NCBI RefSeq assembly: GCF_016863555.1
Contig: NZ_BOPC01000011.1
Coordinates: 1 to 64,000, forward strand
DNA length: 64,000 nt
DNA from: Micromonospora qiuiae
Lineage (GTDB): Bacteria > Actinomycetota > Actinomycetes > Mycobacteriales > Micromonosporaceae
Reading direction: 5' to 3'
Shown here: positions 1 through 8,844 of the stretch, piece by piece
Numbering within the stretch: the stretch's first letter is position 1
How the letters are laid out: the number at the start of each line of letters is the position of its first letter
Program-made: the position numbers and the translations under genes
The notes under the pieces: generated by a model
Databases searched by the model: none
The model's input: the letters and a program-made list of their open reading frames with translations, nothing else
Told to the model about the DNA's origin: nothing

Positions 1-90
1 AGCCGACAGGCGAAGCAGCCGACAGGCGAAGCAGCCGACAGGCGAAGCAGCCGACAGGCGAAGCAGCCGACAGGCGAAGCAGCCGAAGCG
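1..90. repeat. 16-bp tandem repeat at window edge
   Basis: Five perfect copies of agccgacaggcgaagc (1-16, 17-32, 33-48, 49-64, 65-80) plus a partial sixth copy. The frame beginning at base 2 stays open through the array and stops at TGA 92-94, so the array could encode the Arg/Gln/Ser-rich C-terminus of a plus-strand gene lying mostly left of the window. It could equally be intergenic. The perfect copy identity suggests recent expansion. Confidence 0.9.
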
Positions 91-95
91 ATGAC

Positions 96-128
96 GGCCC
101 GGGTGCACCTGGTAGGGGCACCCGGGCC
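96..128 (+). terminator. GC-rich hairpin terminator candidate
   Basis: Perfect 11-bp inverted repeat, ggcccgggtgc (96-106) and gcacccgggcc (118-128), with an 11-nt loop. No T-tract follows, as is common in actinomycetes. It lies just after the possible upstream stop at 92-94 and before the convergent end of the minus-strand SRPBCC gene, so it could end transcription from either side. Confidence 0.6.
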
Positions 129-163
129 ACCACCGTTCGCGGGTGGCGCCAGGACGCGACCCG

Positions 164-610
164 TCAGCCGACGGCGGCCAGGTCGGTCAGCCGGGCCAGC
201 GAGTCCTCCAGGTCGGCGCCGACCCGACGCAGGCCGAGGCGGAGCAGGGCGGCCTTGACCGGTCCAGCCGGCCAGCGTACGACGATGAGCCGCACGACGG
301 TCCCGTCCGCCTCTTCGTCCGGGGTGAGCTGGACATATATCTCGGTGCGCGCCTCCGCTCGGGCACCGGCGCCCTTGGCGCGTTCGCGCCAGCCGATCAG
401 GGTCGGCTCCTGGTAGGCGATCACCTCGGCCTCATGCGCGGCCCCGCGTCCGGCCTGGACCAGCTGCCGCCGACCAAAGCCCTCCCCCGAGAGGACCTCG
501 GCCGCACGGACCCCGGCCAGCCAGGCCGGCAACTGCTCGGCCCGCTGCACCACATCCCAGACCGCTTCGACTGGCGCCGCCACGTGCGCGCTGCGTTCCA
601 CGAGGATCAT
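164..610 (-). CDS. SRPBCC family protein (polyketide cyclase/START-like fold)
   Basis: This 148-residue protein opens with MILVERSAHVAAPVEAVWDV, the typical first strand and helix of SRPBCC lipid/ligand-binding proteins, and its length fits a single-domain member (about 140-150 residues). Members bind hydrophobic ligands in a deep cavity; the ligand here cannot be told from sequence. The ATG at 608-610 was chosen because GGAGGA sits 8 nt upstream; the open frame extends 10 codons further but without a better ribosome site. It is transcribed divergently from the beta-glucosidase gene across a 185-bp gap. No partner gene hints at a pathway. Confidence 0.8.
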   Translation of the reverse strand: MILVERSAHVAAPVEAVWDVVQRAEQLPAWLAGVRAAEVLSGEGFGRRQLVQAGRGAAHEAEVIAYQEPTLIGWRERAKGAGARAEARTEIYVQLTPDEEADGTVVRLIVVRWPAGPVKAALLRLGLRRVGADLEDSLARLTDLAAVG

Positions 611-795
611 TTCCGTCTTCCTCCAGTGAGGACATCCCACGATATCGGCACTGTATGCACAAAAACGGACTTATGTGGACGGGTTAGCAAAGACACGCCG
701 AAAGGTATTGATTCTGGCTGCAGTTCGGCCTATGGACCGGATGCCCTGCGCCCCCTAGAGTCCCGAGCACGTTTCGCGTTTCGTTGGGAGGGCGT

Positions 796-2145
796 ATGCC
801 GCACGCACCGATGCCCAGGTTCCCCACCGGATTCCGCTGGGGCGTCTCCACGTCGGCGTACCAGATCGAGGGCGCCGCCCACACCGACGGGCGCGGAGTG
901 TCCATCTGGGACACCTTCGCCCGCACACCCGGCCGGATCGCCGATGGCAGCAGCGGCGACGTGGCCTGCGACCACTACCACCGGTACGCCGAGGACATCG
1001 CCCTGATGGCCGGGCTGGGCATCACCGCGTACCGGTTCTCGGTGTCCTGGCCCCGGGTGCTTCCCACCGGAGCCGGCACGGTCAACACGAGCGGGCTGGA
1101 CTTTTACGAACGGCTGGTCGACGCAGTGCTCGCGCACGGCATCGATCCGGTCGCCACCCTGTTCCACTGGGATCTTCCGCAGTCACTGGAGGACGACGGC
1201 GGCTGGTTGAACCGGGACACCGCGTACCGCTTCGCCGAGTACGCCGACCTGGTCGCCGCCCGCCTCGGCGACCGGGTCAAGATGTGGATCACGCTCAACG
1301 AGCCGTTCATCCACATGAGCCTCGGTCACGGCATGGGCGTACACGCTCCGGGCCGGGCGCTGCTCTTCGACGCCTTCCCGGTCGCCCACCACCAGTTGCT
1401 GGCTCACGGCCTCGCGGTCGCCGCGCTGCGCGCCCGCAGCGGCAGCCCGGTCGCCATCGCCAACAACTACTCGCCGGTACGGCGGGTCGGCGACGATCCG
1501 GCCGACCTCGCCGCCGCGGCGGCCTACGAGGCGCTGCACAACCGGCTGTTCACCGACCCGCTGCTCGGCCACGGGTACCCGGCGGAACTGGGCTTCGACG
1601 ACGCCGTGGTACGCGACGGCGACCTCGACGTGATCGCCGCCCCGATCGACGTGCTGGGGGTCAACTACTACAACCCGACCGGCGTACGGGCACCCGAGGA
1701 AGGCTCTCCGCTGCCGTTCGAGCTGGTGCCGCTCGACGGCTACCCGCGTACCGCCTTCGACTGGCCGGTGGCCCCGGACGGGCTGCGCGATCTGCTCGGC
1801 TGGCTGCGCCACCGGTACGGCACGGACCTGCCGCCCGTCCAGATCACCGAGAGCGGCTGCGCCTACGACGACCAGCCCGACGCGCAGGGCCGGGTGCACG
1901 ACCCGGACCGGATCGTCTACCTCGACGGTCACCTCCGGGCGGTGCATGCCGCCATCGCCGACGGAGTCGACGTGACCGGCTACTTCGTCTGGTCACTGCT
2001 GGACAACTGGGAGTGGGCCGAGGGCTTCACCAAGCGCTTCGGTCTGGTGCACGTCGACTACCCCACCGGGCGGCGGACGCCCAAGTCGTCGTACGCCTGG
2101 CTGCGTGACGTCATCGCGACGGCGCGGCGGGAAACTCCCCGGTGA
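796..2145 (+). CDS. GH1 family beta-glucosidase
   Basis: Hydrolyses beta-linked glucosides or related disaccharides by the retaining mechanism of glycoside hydrolase family 1. The protein (449 aa, the usual GH1 length) starts with the family signature FPTGFRWGVSTSAYQIEG. It carries the acid/base motif TLNEP (Glu about 169) and the nucleophile motif ITESG (Glu about 352), with the conserved WSLLDNWEW near the C-terminus. There is no signal peptide, so it acts in the cytoplasm on imported sugars. The ATG at 796 follows GGGAGGG closely; TTG 784 and ATG 811 are alternatives. Its stop overlaps the start of the downstream MFS transporter, so uptake and cleavage are probably co-expressed. A weak promoter (TTGATT at 708, TATGGA at 731) is possible. 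Confidence 0.95.
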   Translation: MPHAPMPRFPTGFRWGVSTSAYQIEGAAHTDGRGVSIWDTFARTPGRIADGSSGDVACDHYHRYAEDIALMAGLGITAYRFSVSWPRVLPTGAGTVNTSGLDFYERLVDAVLAHGIDPVATLFHWDLPQSLEDDGGWLNRDTAYRFAEYADLVAARLGDRVKMWITLNEPFIHMSLGHGMGVHAPGRALLFDAFPVAHHQLLAHGLAVAALRARSGSPVAIANNYSPVRRVGDDPADLAAAAAYEALHNRLFTDPLLGHGYPAELGFDDAVVRDGDLDVIAAPIDVLGVNYYNPTGVRAPEEGSPLPFELVPLDGYPRTAFDWPVAPDGLRDLLGWLRHRYGTDLPPVQITESGCAYDDQPDAQGRVHDPDRIVYLDGHLRAVHAAIADGVDVTGYFVWSLLDNWEWAEGFTKRFGLVHVDYPTGRRTPKSSYAWLRDVIATARRETPR

Positions 2146-3413
2146 CCACCGTCGACCCGGCCCCTGCCTCGCTGCCGGCGGCGCTGGCCGAGCCGACGGT
2201 GCCGGTGCGGCGGGGCTGGATCGCGCTGCTGTTCGCCGCGAACCTCGGCGTCTGGATGGCGTTCTTCACCCCGATCCAGGTGCTGCTGCCCCAGCAGATC
2301 GGGCAGATCGCGCCGACGCACAAGGAGAACATGCTGGCGGTGGTCACCGGATTCGGCGCGCTGGCCGCGGTGATCGCCAACCCGCTCGCCGGGGCGCTGT
2401 CCGACCGGACCTGCCTGCGGCTGGGCCGGTGGGCCTTCGGCCGTCGCCACGTCTGGACCCTCGGGGGCGCGCTGCTCGGCGCGCTGGCCCTGGTGCTGCT
2501 CGCGCAGGCGCGTACCGTGCTCGGGGTCACGGTCGGCTGGGTCGCCGCGCAGGTCTGCTTCAACGCGATGCTGGCCAGCCTGACCGCCGCCGTGCCGGAC
2601 CGGGTGCCGGTGGCGCAACGCGGCGCGGTCTCCGGTTGGGTGGGCATCCCGCAGACGCTGGGGCTGGTGCTCGGGGTGGTGCTGGTCACAGTCGTGGTCA
2701 CCGGCAACGCCGCCGGCTACCTCGCGGTCGCCGCAGCCGTGGCGCTGCTCGCGCTCCCGTTCGCCCTGCGTACGCGAGACGACCCGCTGCCGCGCCCGCA
2801 CCGGCCGGCGCTGCGCGGTCTGCTCGCCGGGATGTGGGTGTCCCCGCGCCGCCACCCCGACTTCGGCTGGGCCTGGATCACCCGCTTCCTGGTCCAGCTC
2901 GGCAACGCCTTCGGCACCCTCTACCTACTCTACTTCCTCACCGACGGGGTGCGGGTGGCCGACCCCGAGAGCGGGCTGCTGGTGTTGATCGTGCTCTACA
3001 CCGTCGGGTTGATGGCCACCGCGGTGCTCGCCGGCCGGCTCTCCGACCGCTCCGGCAGGCGGAAGGTCTTCGTGATCGCCGCGGGCGTGGTGATGGCGGT
3101 GGCGGCGCTGCTGCTGGCCGCCGCGCCCACCTGGCCGATGGCGGTGTCCGCCGCGCTGGTGCTCGGGGCCGGCTACGGGGTGTACCTGTCGGTCGACGCC
3201 GCCCTGATCACCCAGGTGCTGCCCAGAGCCACCGACCGGGCCAAGGACCTCGGCGTGATCAACATCGCGAATTCGGCACCCCAGGTGCTCGGCCCGGCCA
3301 TCGCCGCCCCGATCGTGGTGCATCTCGGCGGCTACCCGACGTTGTACGCGATCACAGCCGTGGTGACCCTCCTCGGCAGCGTGCTGGTGCTGAAGATCCG
3401 CTCCGTGCCGTGA
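2142..3413 (+). CDS. MFS transporter, probably sugar/glycoside importer
   Basis: A 423-residue integral membrane protein with about 12 hydrophobic segments. It has the MFS loop 2-3 signature region (NPLAGALSDRT) and a second, related motif near the middle (LAGRLSDRSGRRK), as expected for two six-helix halves. It starts with a GTG overlapping the TGA of the GH1 gene (GTGA), so translation is coupled. The context points to uptake of the beta-glucoside cleaved by the upstream enzyme; that substrate is an inference. The gene is followed by a repeat element (3443-3500), and gltX beyond it is likely a separate transcription unit. Confidence 0.88.
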   Translation: MTTVDPAPASLPAALAEPTVPVRRGWIALLFAANLGVWMAFFTPIQVLLPQQIGQIAPTHKENMLAVVTGFGALAAVIANPLAGALSDRTCLRLGRWAFGRRHVWTLGGALLGALALVLLAQARTVLGVTVGWVAAQVCFNAMLASLTAAVPDRVPVAQRGAVSGWVGIPQTLGLVLGVVLVTVVVTGNAAGYLAVAAAVALLALPFALRTRDDPLPRPHRPALRGLLAGMWVSPRRHPDFGWAWITRFLVQLGNAFGTLYLLYFLTDGVRVADPESGLLVLIVLYTVGLMATAVLAGRLSDRSGRRKVFVIAAGVVMAVAALLLAAAPTWPMAVSAALVLGAGYGVYLSVDAALITQVLPRATDRAKDLGVINIANSAPQVLGPAIAAPIVVHLGGYPTLYAITAVVTLLGSVLVLKIRSVP

Positions 3414-3442
3414 CGATCAGGGCGCTCGCCGCGGTGTCAGGA

Positions 3443-3500
3443 GGTGTTAGGAGGGGGCCCTTTTAATACACGAGGCGATAAGAAGGGGCCCCTCCTTGCA
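3443..3500 (+). repeat. REP-like double-palindrome repeat, copy 1
   Basis: Two GGGGCCC-centred palindromes, gagggggccctttta (about 3450-3464) and aagaaggggcccc (about 3479-3492), joined by a short linker and ending in ccttgca. This is a diverged copy of the six-member family seen here (others at 15465, 29074, 31931, 56750, 61321). The two palindromes can pair with each other, so the RNA could form a hairpin between the MFS gene and gltX and act as a terminator. Confidence 0.8.
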
Positions 3501-3529
3501 TCAGCGGCGGCGGTCGTAGGCTGGGGGCC

Positions 3530-4939
3530 GTGACGGTACGTGTGCGCTTCGCCCCCTCCCCGACCGGTATGTTCCACGTCGGCGGCGCCCGCTCGGCGCT
3601 GCAGAACTGGATCTACGCCAAGCAGCAGGGCGGGGTGTTCGTGCTGCGCATCGAGGACACCGACGCGGCGCGCAACAAGCCGGAGTGGACCGAGGGCATC
3701 CTGGCGGCGCTGGACTGGATCGGCATCGAGCGGGGCAGCTACGAGGGGCCGTACTTCCAGTCCTCGTACGCCGGTGAGCATCGGGCCGCTGCCCGCCGGC
3801 TGCACGAGTCGGGCCGGGCGTACTACTGCGACTGCACCCGAGAGGCGGTGCAGGCCCGGACCGGAAACCAGTACACCGGCTACGACGGGTACTGCCGCGA
3901 CCGGGGGTTGCCGCCCGGCGAAGGGCGGGCGCTGCGGTTCCGCACCCCCGACGAGGGTACGACGGTGGTCACCGACCTGATCCGGGGCGAGCCGAGCTTC
4001 GAGAACAAGCTCATCGAGGACTTCGTCATCGCCCGGGGCGACGGCTCCCCGGTTTTCCTGCTGGCCAACGTCGTGGACGACATGAGCATGGGAATCACCC
4101 ACGTGATCCGGGCCGAGGAGCACCTGCCCAACACCCCGAAGCAGCAGTTGCTCTGGGACGCCCTCGGCGTGAAGCCACCGATCTGGGCACACGTGCCGGT
4201 GGTGGTGAACGAGAAGCGGCAGAAGCTCTCCAAGCGACGCGACAAGGTCGCCCTTGAGGCCTACCGGGACGAGGGCTACCTCGCCGAGGCGATGCGCAAC
4301 TACCTGATGCTGCTCGGCTGGGCCCCCTCGGGTGACCGGGAGATCGTGCCCTGGTCGGTGATCGAGGACGAGTTCCGGCTGGAGGAGGTGAACCCGTCCC
4401 CGGCCTTCTTCGACGAGAAGAAGCTGCGCGCGTTCAACGGGGAGTACATCCGGGCGCTGCCGGTCGAGGAGTTCGTCGAGGCCTGCCAGCCGTGGCTGAC
4501 CGGCACCGGCACGATCGCGCCGCCGCCGTGGCAGCCGGAGGAGTTCGACCCGGCGGCGTTCGCCGCGGTGGCTCCGCTGGCCCAGACCCGGATCACCGTG
4601 CTCAGCGAGATCGTGCCCAACGTCGACTTCCTCTTCGTCGCCTCGCCGTTGATCGACGAGGCGGCCTGGGTCAAGGCGATGAAGGAGGGCTCGGCGGAGC
4701 TGCTGGACGACGCCATCGCCGCCTTCGAGGCGGTGTCGTCCTGGGACGCGGAGACGCTGAAGGCCACCCTGGAGGCGGTCGGCGCCCGACGCGGCCTCAA
4801 GCTCGGCAAGGCGCAGGCTCCGGTGCGGGTCGCGGTCACCGGCCGTACCGTGGGGTTGCCGCTGTTCGAGTCGCTGGAGGTGCTCGGAGCCGAGCGCACC
4901 CTCACCCGGCTGCGCGCGGCCCGCGTCCGTCTCTTTTGA
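3530..4939 (+). CDS. gltX: Glutamyl-tRNA synthetase
   Basis: Charges tRNA-Glu (and in many bacteria also tRNA-Gln, later amidated by GatCAB) with glutamate in the cytoplasm. The class I signatures are plain: [15 protein letters not shown] at residues 6-20 (the HIGH-like motif), RIEDTD after it, and KLSKR at about 232-236 (the KMSKS equivalent). The length of 469 aa is normal for bacterial GluRS. The start is GTG at 3530; no strong Shine-Dalgarno is visible. An upstream repeat element separates it from the sugar genes. Confidence 0.97.
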   Translation: MTVRVRFAPSPTGMFHVGGARSALQNWIYAKQQGGVFVLRIEDTDAARNKPEWTEGILAALDWIGIERGSYEGPYFQSSYAGEHRAAARRLHESGRAYYCDCTREAVQARTGNQYTGYDGYCRDRGLPPGEGRALRFRTPDEGTTVVTDLIRGEPSFENKLIEDFVIARGDGSPVFLLANVVDDMSMGITHVIRAEEHLPNTPKQQLLWDALGVKPPIWAHVPVVVNEKRQKLSKRRDKVALEAYRDEGYLAEAMRNYLMLLGWAPSGDREIVPWSVIEDEFRLEEVNPSPAFFDEKKLRAFNGEYIRALPVEEFVEACQPWLTGTGTIAPPPWQPEEFDPAAFAAVAPLAQTRITVLSEIVPNVDFLFVASPLIDEAAWVKAMKEGSAELLDDAIAAFEAVSSWDAETLKATLEAVGARRGLKLGKAQAPVRVAVTGRTVGLPLFESLEVLGAERTLTRLRAARVRLF

Positions 4940-5217
4940 GGCCGGGACTGCGGGTGCCGAGGGCCGGCCGGGGGGCCGCACATCGCGTCCCCCGGTGTTG
5001 CCTCCGCAAGGTACGATCCGGCCGCTGGTCCACGACCGCTCGTTGGTCGAGTCGCGATCGCAGATAGTTCCGATTAGTGTTCCATCAGCTGCAACCGATC
5101 GACGTTACGCGGAGTCTTTGAGGTAGGTACCCGTCCTGTGGGCACGGTCACCACCGCCGATCTTCCGTCGCGTGACCTGTGCAGCACAGCCACCCATCGA
5201 CGGGGCGAGGAGGCGGC

Positions 5218-5865
5218 ATGGTCCGACGAATGAGGCGACTGGCCGCAGTGGCGCTGGGTGGCATGGTGACCATGGTGTTGGGACTCGCCTTCGCCGAGCC
5301 GGCGAAGGCGACGCCGAAGCCACCGGCGGGGGTGGAAATCACCGGGCACGGGCTGGCCGAGCCGTTGCGGCTGCGGGCGGATACCCACCCCGAGCACGTC
5401 AACGCCCTCATCGAGCAGGTCAACCTCCGGGAACTGGTCCGCCAGTCGGCCAAGCCGAAGGCGGCCGACCTCGGTCCGAAGTACACCGTCGTGGTGTTCG
5501 CCGGCGACGTTCCGAAGCAGACGTACGACCTCTATCCGACGGCGACGGGCGGACCGCGGATCCACCGGCCGGCCAAGCAGCCGGACGGCCGCAAGGCCAA
5601 CGCCGCCTGGTTTCTCGGCCGGATCAGCATGTCCGAGACGCTGCGTACCGCAGGTGTGCCGTTGGAGCGCACGTTCGAGACGATCAGCGGCGGGGCCGGC
5701 GGGGGCGAACGAATCATCCCCGAGGATGCGCTGAACCCCGCTCAGGACATCAACGAGGCCTTCGGCGAGTTGCGTCACCTGCTCCTGCTGAATGTCGCGG
5801 TGATGTTGGTGATCACGAGCGGGCTCGCCGGGATCGCCCTGCTGATCCGCCGCCGGACCCGCTGA
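5218..5865 (+). CDS. Secreted, C-terminally membrane-anchored protein of unknown function
   Basis: A 215-residue protein with an N-terminal signal sequence (VRRMRRLAAVALGGMVTMVL, then an AEPAKA cleavage-like site around residue 30). A hydrophilic exported region follows, then a hydrophobic segment near the C-terminus (LLLLNVAVMLVITSGLAGIA) ending in RRRTR. This suggests export with the body outside and a short positively charged tail inside. I do not recognise the exported domain. ATG 5218 was chosen because GAGGAGG lies just upstream; the frame opens 13 codons earlier without support. Confidence 0.75.
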   Translation: MVRRMRRLAAVALGGMVTMVLGLAFAEPAKATPKPPAGVEITGHGLAEPLRLRADTHPEHVNALIEQVNLRELVRQSAKPKAADLGPKYTVVVFAGDVPKQTYDLYPTATGGPRIHRPAKQPDGRKANAAWFLGRISMSETLRTAGVPLERTFETISGGAGGGERIIPEDALNPAQDINEAFGELRHLLLLNVAVMLVITSGLAGIALLIRRRTR

Positions 5866-6525
5866 CCGACGGCTCAGGCCACCGGCAAGGCGGACAGCAC
5901 CGCCGAGACGGCCAGCACCGACGGCTCAAGGCCACCGGCGAGGCGGTCAGCAGCGGCGAGGCGGTCAGCACCAGCGGCGTGGTGGGCGCTCCCGGCGGAC
6001 GTTCCGCTGCGCCGGACGGACCGGAGCGTGCCGATGGGCGCCGGCCCAGCCGGGAATCTGGCTACGGCAGGCGGTGGGCTCCGGTTCCGGCGCTGGTGAG
6101 TCGGCGGCGCGCGGATGCGGTAGACCGGGCTCGGGGGCACGGGAGCCGGCGGGCAGGACATCGTCCTCGGGACGCTCGGGCAGCCAACCGGGGGCCGGCT
6201 CGACCGGATGCGTGAAGCCGGTGAGCCGACGGTGGTGTTTGGCGACGGCCGGCTGCTCGTGCGGGCCTGGTCGGCACGGCTCCCCCTGGGCGCAACCGTG
6301 CTCGGCCTCCCCGTACGCCATCGGCCCCTCCTCGCCTTCTCGCCCTCACCCGTCGGTGCCCACCCGATGTGCCCGGCCGTGGCACGCCGAATCGTGGTCA
6401 CCGTCGAGGACTTCACCGTACTGGCCGGTCCCGACGGACCGCGCAGCGCGTACCCGGCTCCGGCGTCCGCACGCCCGCCGACGGCTGCCGTGGGGGTCCA
6501 GGTCAGGGCATGTCAGGCTAGGTGG
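5866..6525. other. 660-bp stretch without a convincing gene
   Basis: Both strands have open frames here (a minus frame about 5874-6416 and plus frames), but they are proline/arginine-rich, conflict with each other and show no domain or ribosome site. The first 105 bases contain an imperfect 52-bp tandem duplication (copies beginning near 5865 and 5917, sharing accgacggctc and ggccaccggc). The plus frame upstream of fasR (6208-6525) is also open but does not resemble the start of FasR proteins. I see no promoter that can be defended. Confidence 0.5.
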
Positions 6526-7773
6526 GTGAGCGAATCGGGCGGGACGGATCTGACGGCCACGCTGCGCCGGATCGAACGCGCGGCCGGGGCGCTGGCCACC
6601 GCCAGCGTGAGCCGGATGGACGAGACGCTGCCCTGGTTCCGCGAGCTGCCGGCCGACCAGCGTTCGTGGGTGATGCTGGTGGCCCAGGCCGGCGCCCGCT
6701 CCCTGGTGCAGTGGTTGCGCTCCGGCGGCGGGGCCACCGAGGGGACCCAGGAGGTCTCCGACGAGGTGTTCGCCACCGCGCCACAGGCGCTCGCCCGCTC
6801 GATCACCCTCCAGCAGACTGTCGCGCTCATCAAGGTCACCATCGACGTGGTCGAGGAACAGGTGGGCGACCTCGCCGCCCCGGGCGAGGAGCCGCAGCTA
6901 CGTGAGGCGGTGCTGCGGTACTCCCGGGAGATCGCCTTCGCCGCCGCCCGGGTGTACGCCCGGGCCGCCGAGTCGCGCGGTTCCTGGGACGCCCGGCTCC
7001 AGGCCCTGCTGGTGGACGCGCTGCTGCGCGGCGACTCCCCGGATGTGCTGGCCAGCCGCGCCGCCGCGCTGGGCTGGACGGACGCACCGCCGGTGTCGGT
7101 GGCCGTCGGCCCCTCGCCCGGTGGGGAGGTCTCCGTCGTGTTGCACACGGTCTACCGCCAGGCCCGGCGGATCGGGGTCGAGGTGATCGGCGGTGTGCAC
7201 GGCGACCGGCTGGTGATCGTGCTCGGCGGGGCCGCCGACCCGGTCGCGGCCACCGGCAAGCTGCTGACCGCCTTCGGCGACGGGCCGGTGGTGGTCGGTC
7301 CGGCGGTGCCGAGCCTCGACGAGGCCACCGAGTCGGCCCGGGCGGCACTGGCCGGCTACCGGGCGGCGCCGGCCTGGCCGGCCGCGCCGCGCCCGGTGCA
7401 CGCGGGAGACCTGCTGCCGGAGCGGGCACTGGCCGGCGACGCCGAGGCCCGCCGGAGGCTGCGGCACGACGTGTACGCGACACTCGTGCGCGCCAGCGGC
7501 GAACTGTTGGAGACACTGGACGCCTTTTTCGCCGCCGGCGGCACGCTGGAGAGCGCGGCGCGGGCCCTGTTCGTGCATCCGAACACCGTGCGCTACCGGC
7601 TGCGGCGGATCGCCGAGGTGACCGGTTTCAGTCCGCTGGCTCCCCGGGACGCCTTCGCGCTGCGAGTCGCGCTGACCGTGGGTCGGCTGGATCCGGTGGT
7701 GCCGACCCAGACAATGGTCCCAGCTGCCGGCAAAAGGTCACAGAAGGATGACGATCAGCGCCAATCTTTGTAG
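6526..7773 (+). CDS. fasR: FasR-type PucR/CdaR-family regulator of fatty-acid synthesis
   Basis: A 415-residue regulator ending in a PucR-type helix-turn-helix (LFVHPNTVRYRLRRIAEVTG, near the C-terminus) after a GGDEF-like degenerate middle domain. In Streptomyces the FasR regulator lies immediately upstream of fabD-fabH-acpP-fabF and activates that operon; the same order is seen here. GTG 6526 was chosen because the protein then starts SESGGTDLTATLRRIERAAG, where recognisable sequence begins; the frame is open 106 codons further up but that part looks non-coding. The stop is at 7771-7773 and a 7-bp inverted repeat begins at once downstream, in front of fabD, where the protein may bind. Confidence 0.88.
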   Translation: MSESGGTDLTATLRRIERAAGALATASVSRMDETLPWFRELPADQRSWVMLVAQAGARSLVQWLRSGGGATEGTQEVSDEVFATAPQALARSITLQQTVALIKVTIDVVEEQVGDLAAPGEEPQLREAVLRYSREIAFAAARVYARAAESRGSWDARLQALLVDALLRGDSPDVLASRAAALGWTDAPPVSVAVGPSPGGEVSVVLHTVYRQARRIGVEVIGGVHGDRLVIVLGGAADPVAATGKLLTAFGDGPVVVGPAVPSLDEATESARAALAGYRAAPAWPAAPRPVHAGDLLPERALAGDAEARRRLRHDVYATLVRASGELLETLDAFFAAGGTLESAARALFVHPNTVRYRLRRIAEVTGFSPLAPRDAFALRVALTVGRLDPVVPTQTMVPAAGKRSQKDDDQRQSL

Positions 7774-7774
7774 G

Positions 7775-7801
7775 AAACCGTCAAAGGTTCTAGTACGGTT
7801 T
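7775..7801 (+). promoter_or_regulatory. Candidate FasR operator upstream of fabD
   Basis: Perfect inverted repeat AAACCGT (7775-7781) and ACGGTTT (7795-7801) with a 13-nt spacer, located 2 nt after the fasR stop and 50 nt before the fabD start. The stretch is A+T-rich for this DNA. Its place between regulator and target makes it a reasonable FasR site, but no published consensus was compared. Confidence 0.45.
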
Positions 7802-7851
7802 GGTGGCAGCCGACACAGCGCGACCGGTGGGCATCCGGGAGAGTCATAGGC

Positions 7852-8844
7852 GTGCTCGCCGTACTTTGCCCCGGCCAGGGTTCGCAGAAACCTGGCTTCC
7901 TGGCCCCCTGGCTCGACCTGACCGGCGCCGAGGCGCGGTTGCGCTGGTGGTCGGCGCTGGCCGGCGTCGACCTGGTGCGGCTGGGGACCACCGCCGACGC
8001 CGACGAGATCCAAGACACGGCTCGCACCCAGCCACTGCTGGTCGCCGCGGCGCTGCTCGCCGCCGAGCACCTCCCGATGGACGACGTTTCGATCACGGCG
8101 GGGCACAGCGTCGGCGAGCTCGGCGCGGCGACGCTGGCCGGTGTGCTGTCGCCCGAGGCGGCGGTCACCCTCGCCGGCGTACGCGGCCGGGAGATGGCGG
8201 CCGCCTGCGCGCTGGAACCGACCGGCATGGCGGCGGTGCTCGGTGGCGACCCGGACGACGTGGTCGCCGTGATCAGCGGGCACGGGCTGCACGCCGCCAA
8301 CCGCAACGGCGCCGGCCAGGTCGTGGCCGCTGGCGCGGTCGCCGAGTTGGAGAAGCTCGCCGCCGAGCCACCTGCCCGGGCCCGGGTCATCCGGCTCAAG
8401 GTGGCCGGCGCGTTCCACACTCCGTACATGGCACCTGCGGAGGCGGCGCTGGCCACGGTGGCGGCCGGGATCGTCCCGGGCGATCCGGGCCGGATCCTGC
8501 TGTCCAACCTCGACGGCACAGCGGTCGCGCACGGACCGGAGCTGATGCGGCGCCTGGTCCACCAGGTCACCGCCCCCGTCCGGTGGGATCTCTGCATGGC
8601 CACCCTGGCCGAGCTCGGTGTCACCGGGGTGATCGAACTGCCGCCCGCCGGGACGCTCGCCGGCTTGATCAAGCGCGAGCTCAAGGCTACCGGCGCCCCG
8701 GAGCTCGTCACCTTGAACACCCCGGACGACCTGCCCGCCGCGCGGGACCTGATCGCCCGCCTGAGCCGGGGCGACGAACGAACCAGCAAGCTCAATCCGA
8801 ACGCGTCTCGTGCCGAGACCGACCGTGGGGAAGGCTCGTCATGA
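7852..8844 (+). CDS. fabD: Malonyl-CoA:ACP transacylase
   Basis: Transfers malonyl groups from CoA to acyl carrier protein, feeding chain elongation in type II fatty-acid synthesis. It has the family opening CPGQGSQKPGFL, the nucleophile elbow AGHSVGE (Ser86) and the catalytic histidine in GAFHTPYM (His189). The length, 330 aa, is slightly above the usual 310 because of a hydrophilic C-terminal tail. The start is GTG 7852. The stop overlaps the fabH ATG (ATGA at 8841), so the two are coupled. First gene of the fabD-fabH-acpP-fabF operon. Confidence 0.96.
   Translation: MLAVLCPGQGSQKPGFLAPWLDLTGAEARLRWWSALAGVDLVRLGTTADADEIQDTARTQPLLVAAALLAAEHLPMDDVSITAGHSVGELGAATLAGVLSPEAAVTLAGVRGREMAAACALEPTGMAAVLGGDPDDVVAVISGHGLHAANRNGAGQVVAAGAVAELEKLAAEPPARARVIRLKVAGAFHTPYMAPAEAALATVAAGIVPGDPGRILLSNLDGTAVAHGPELMRRLVHQVTAPVRWDLCMATLAELGVTGVIELPPAGTLAGLIKRELKATGAPELVTLNTPDDLPAARDLIARLSRGDERTSKLNPNASRAETDRGEGSS

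Noticed and set aside
5874..6416. 180-residue minus-strand frame before fasR
   Set aside because: Pro/Arg/Ser-rich, no ribosome site, conflicts with similarly open plus frames; kept only as an unassigned region.
6208..6525. 106-codon N-terminal extension of fasR
   Set aside because: Looks non-coding and precedes the point where FasR-like sequence begins (GTG 6526).
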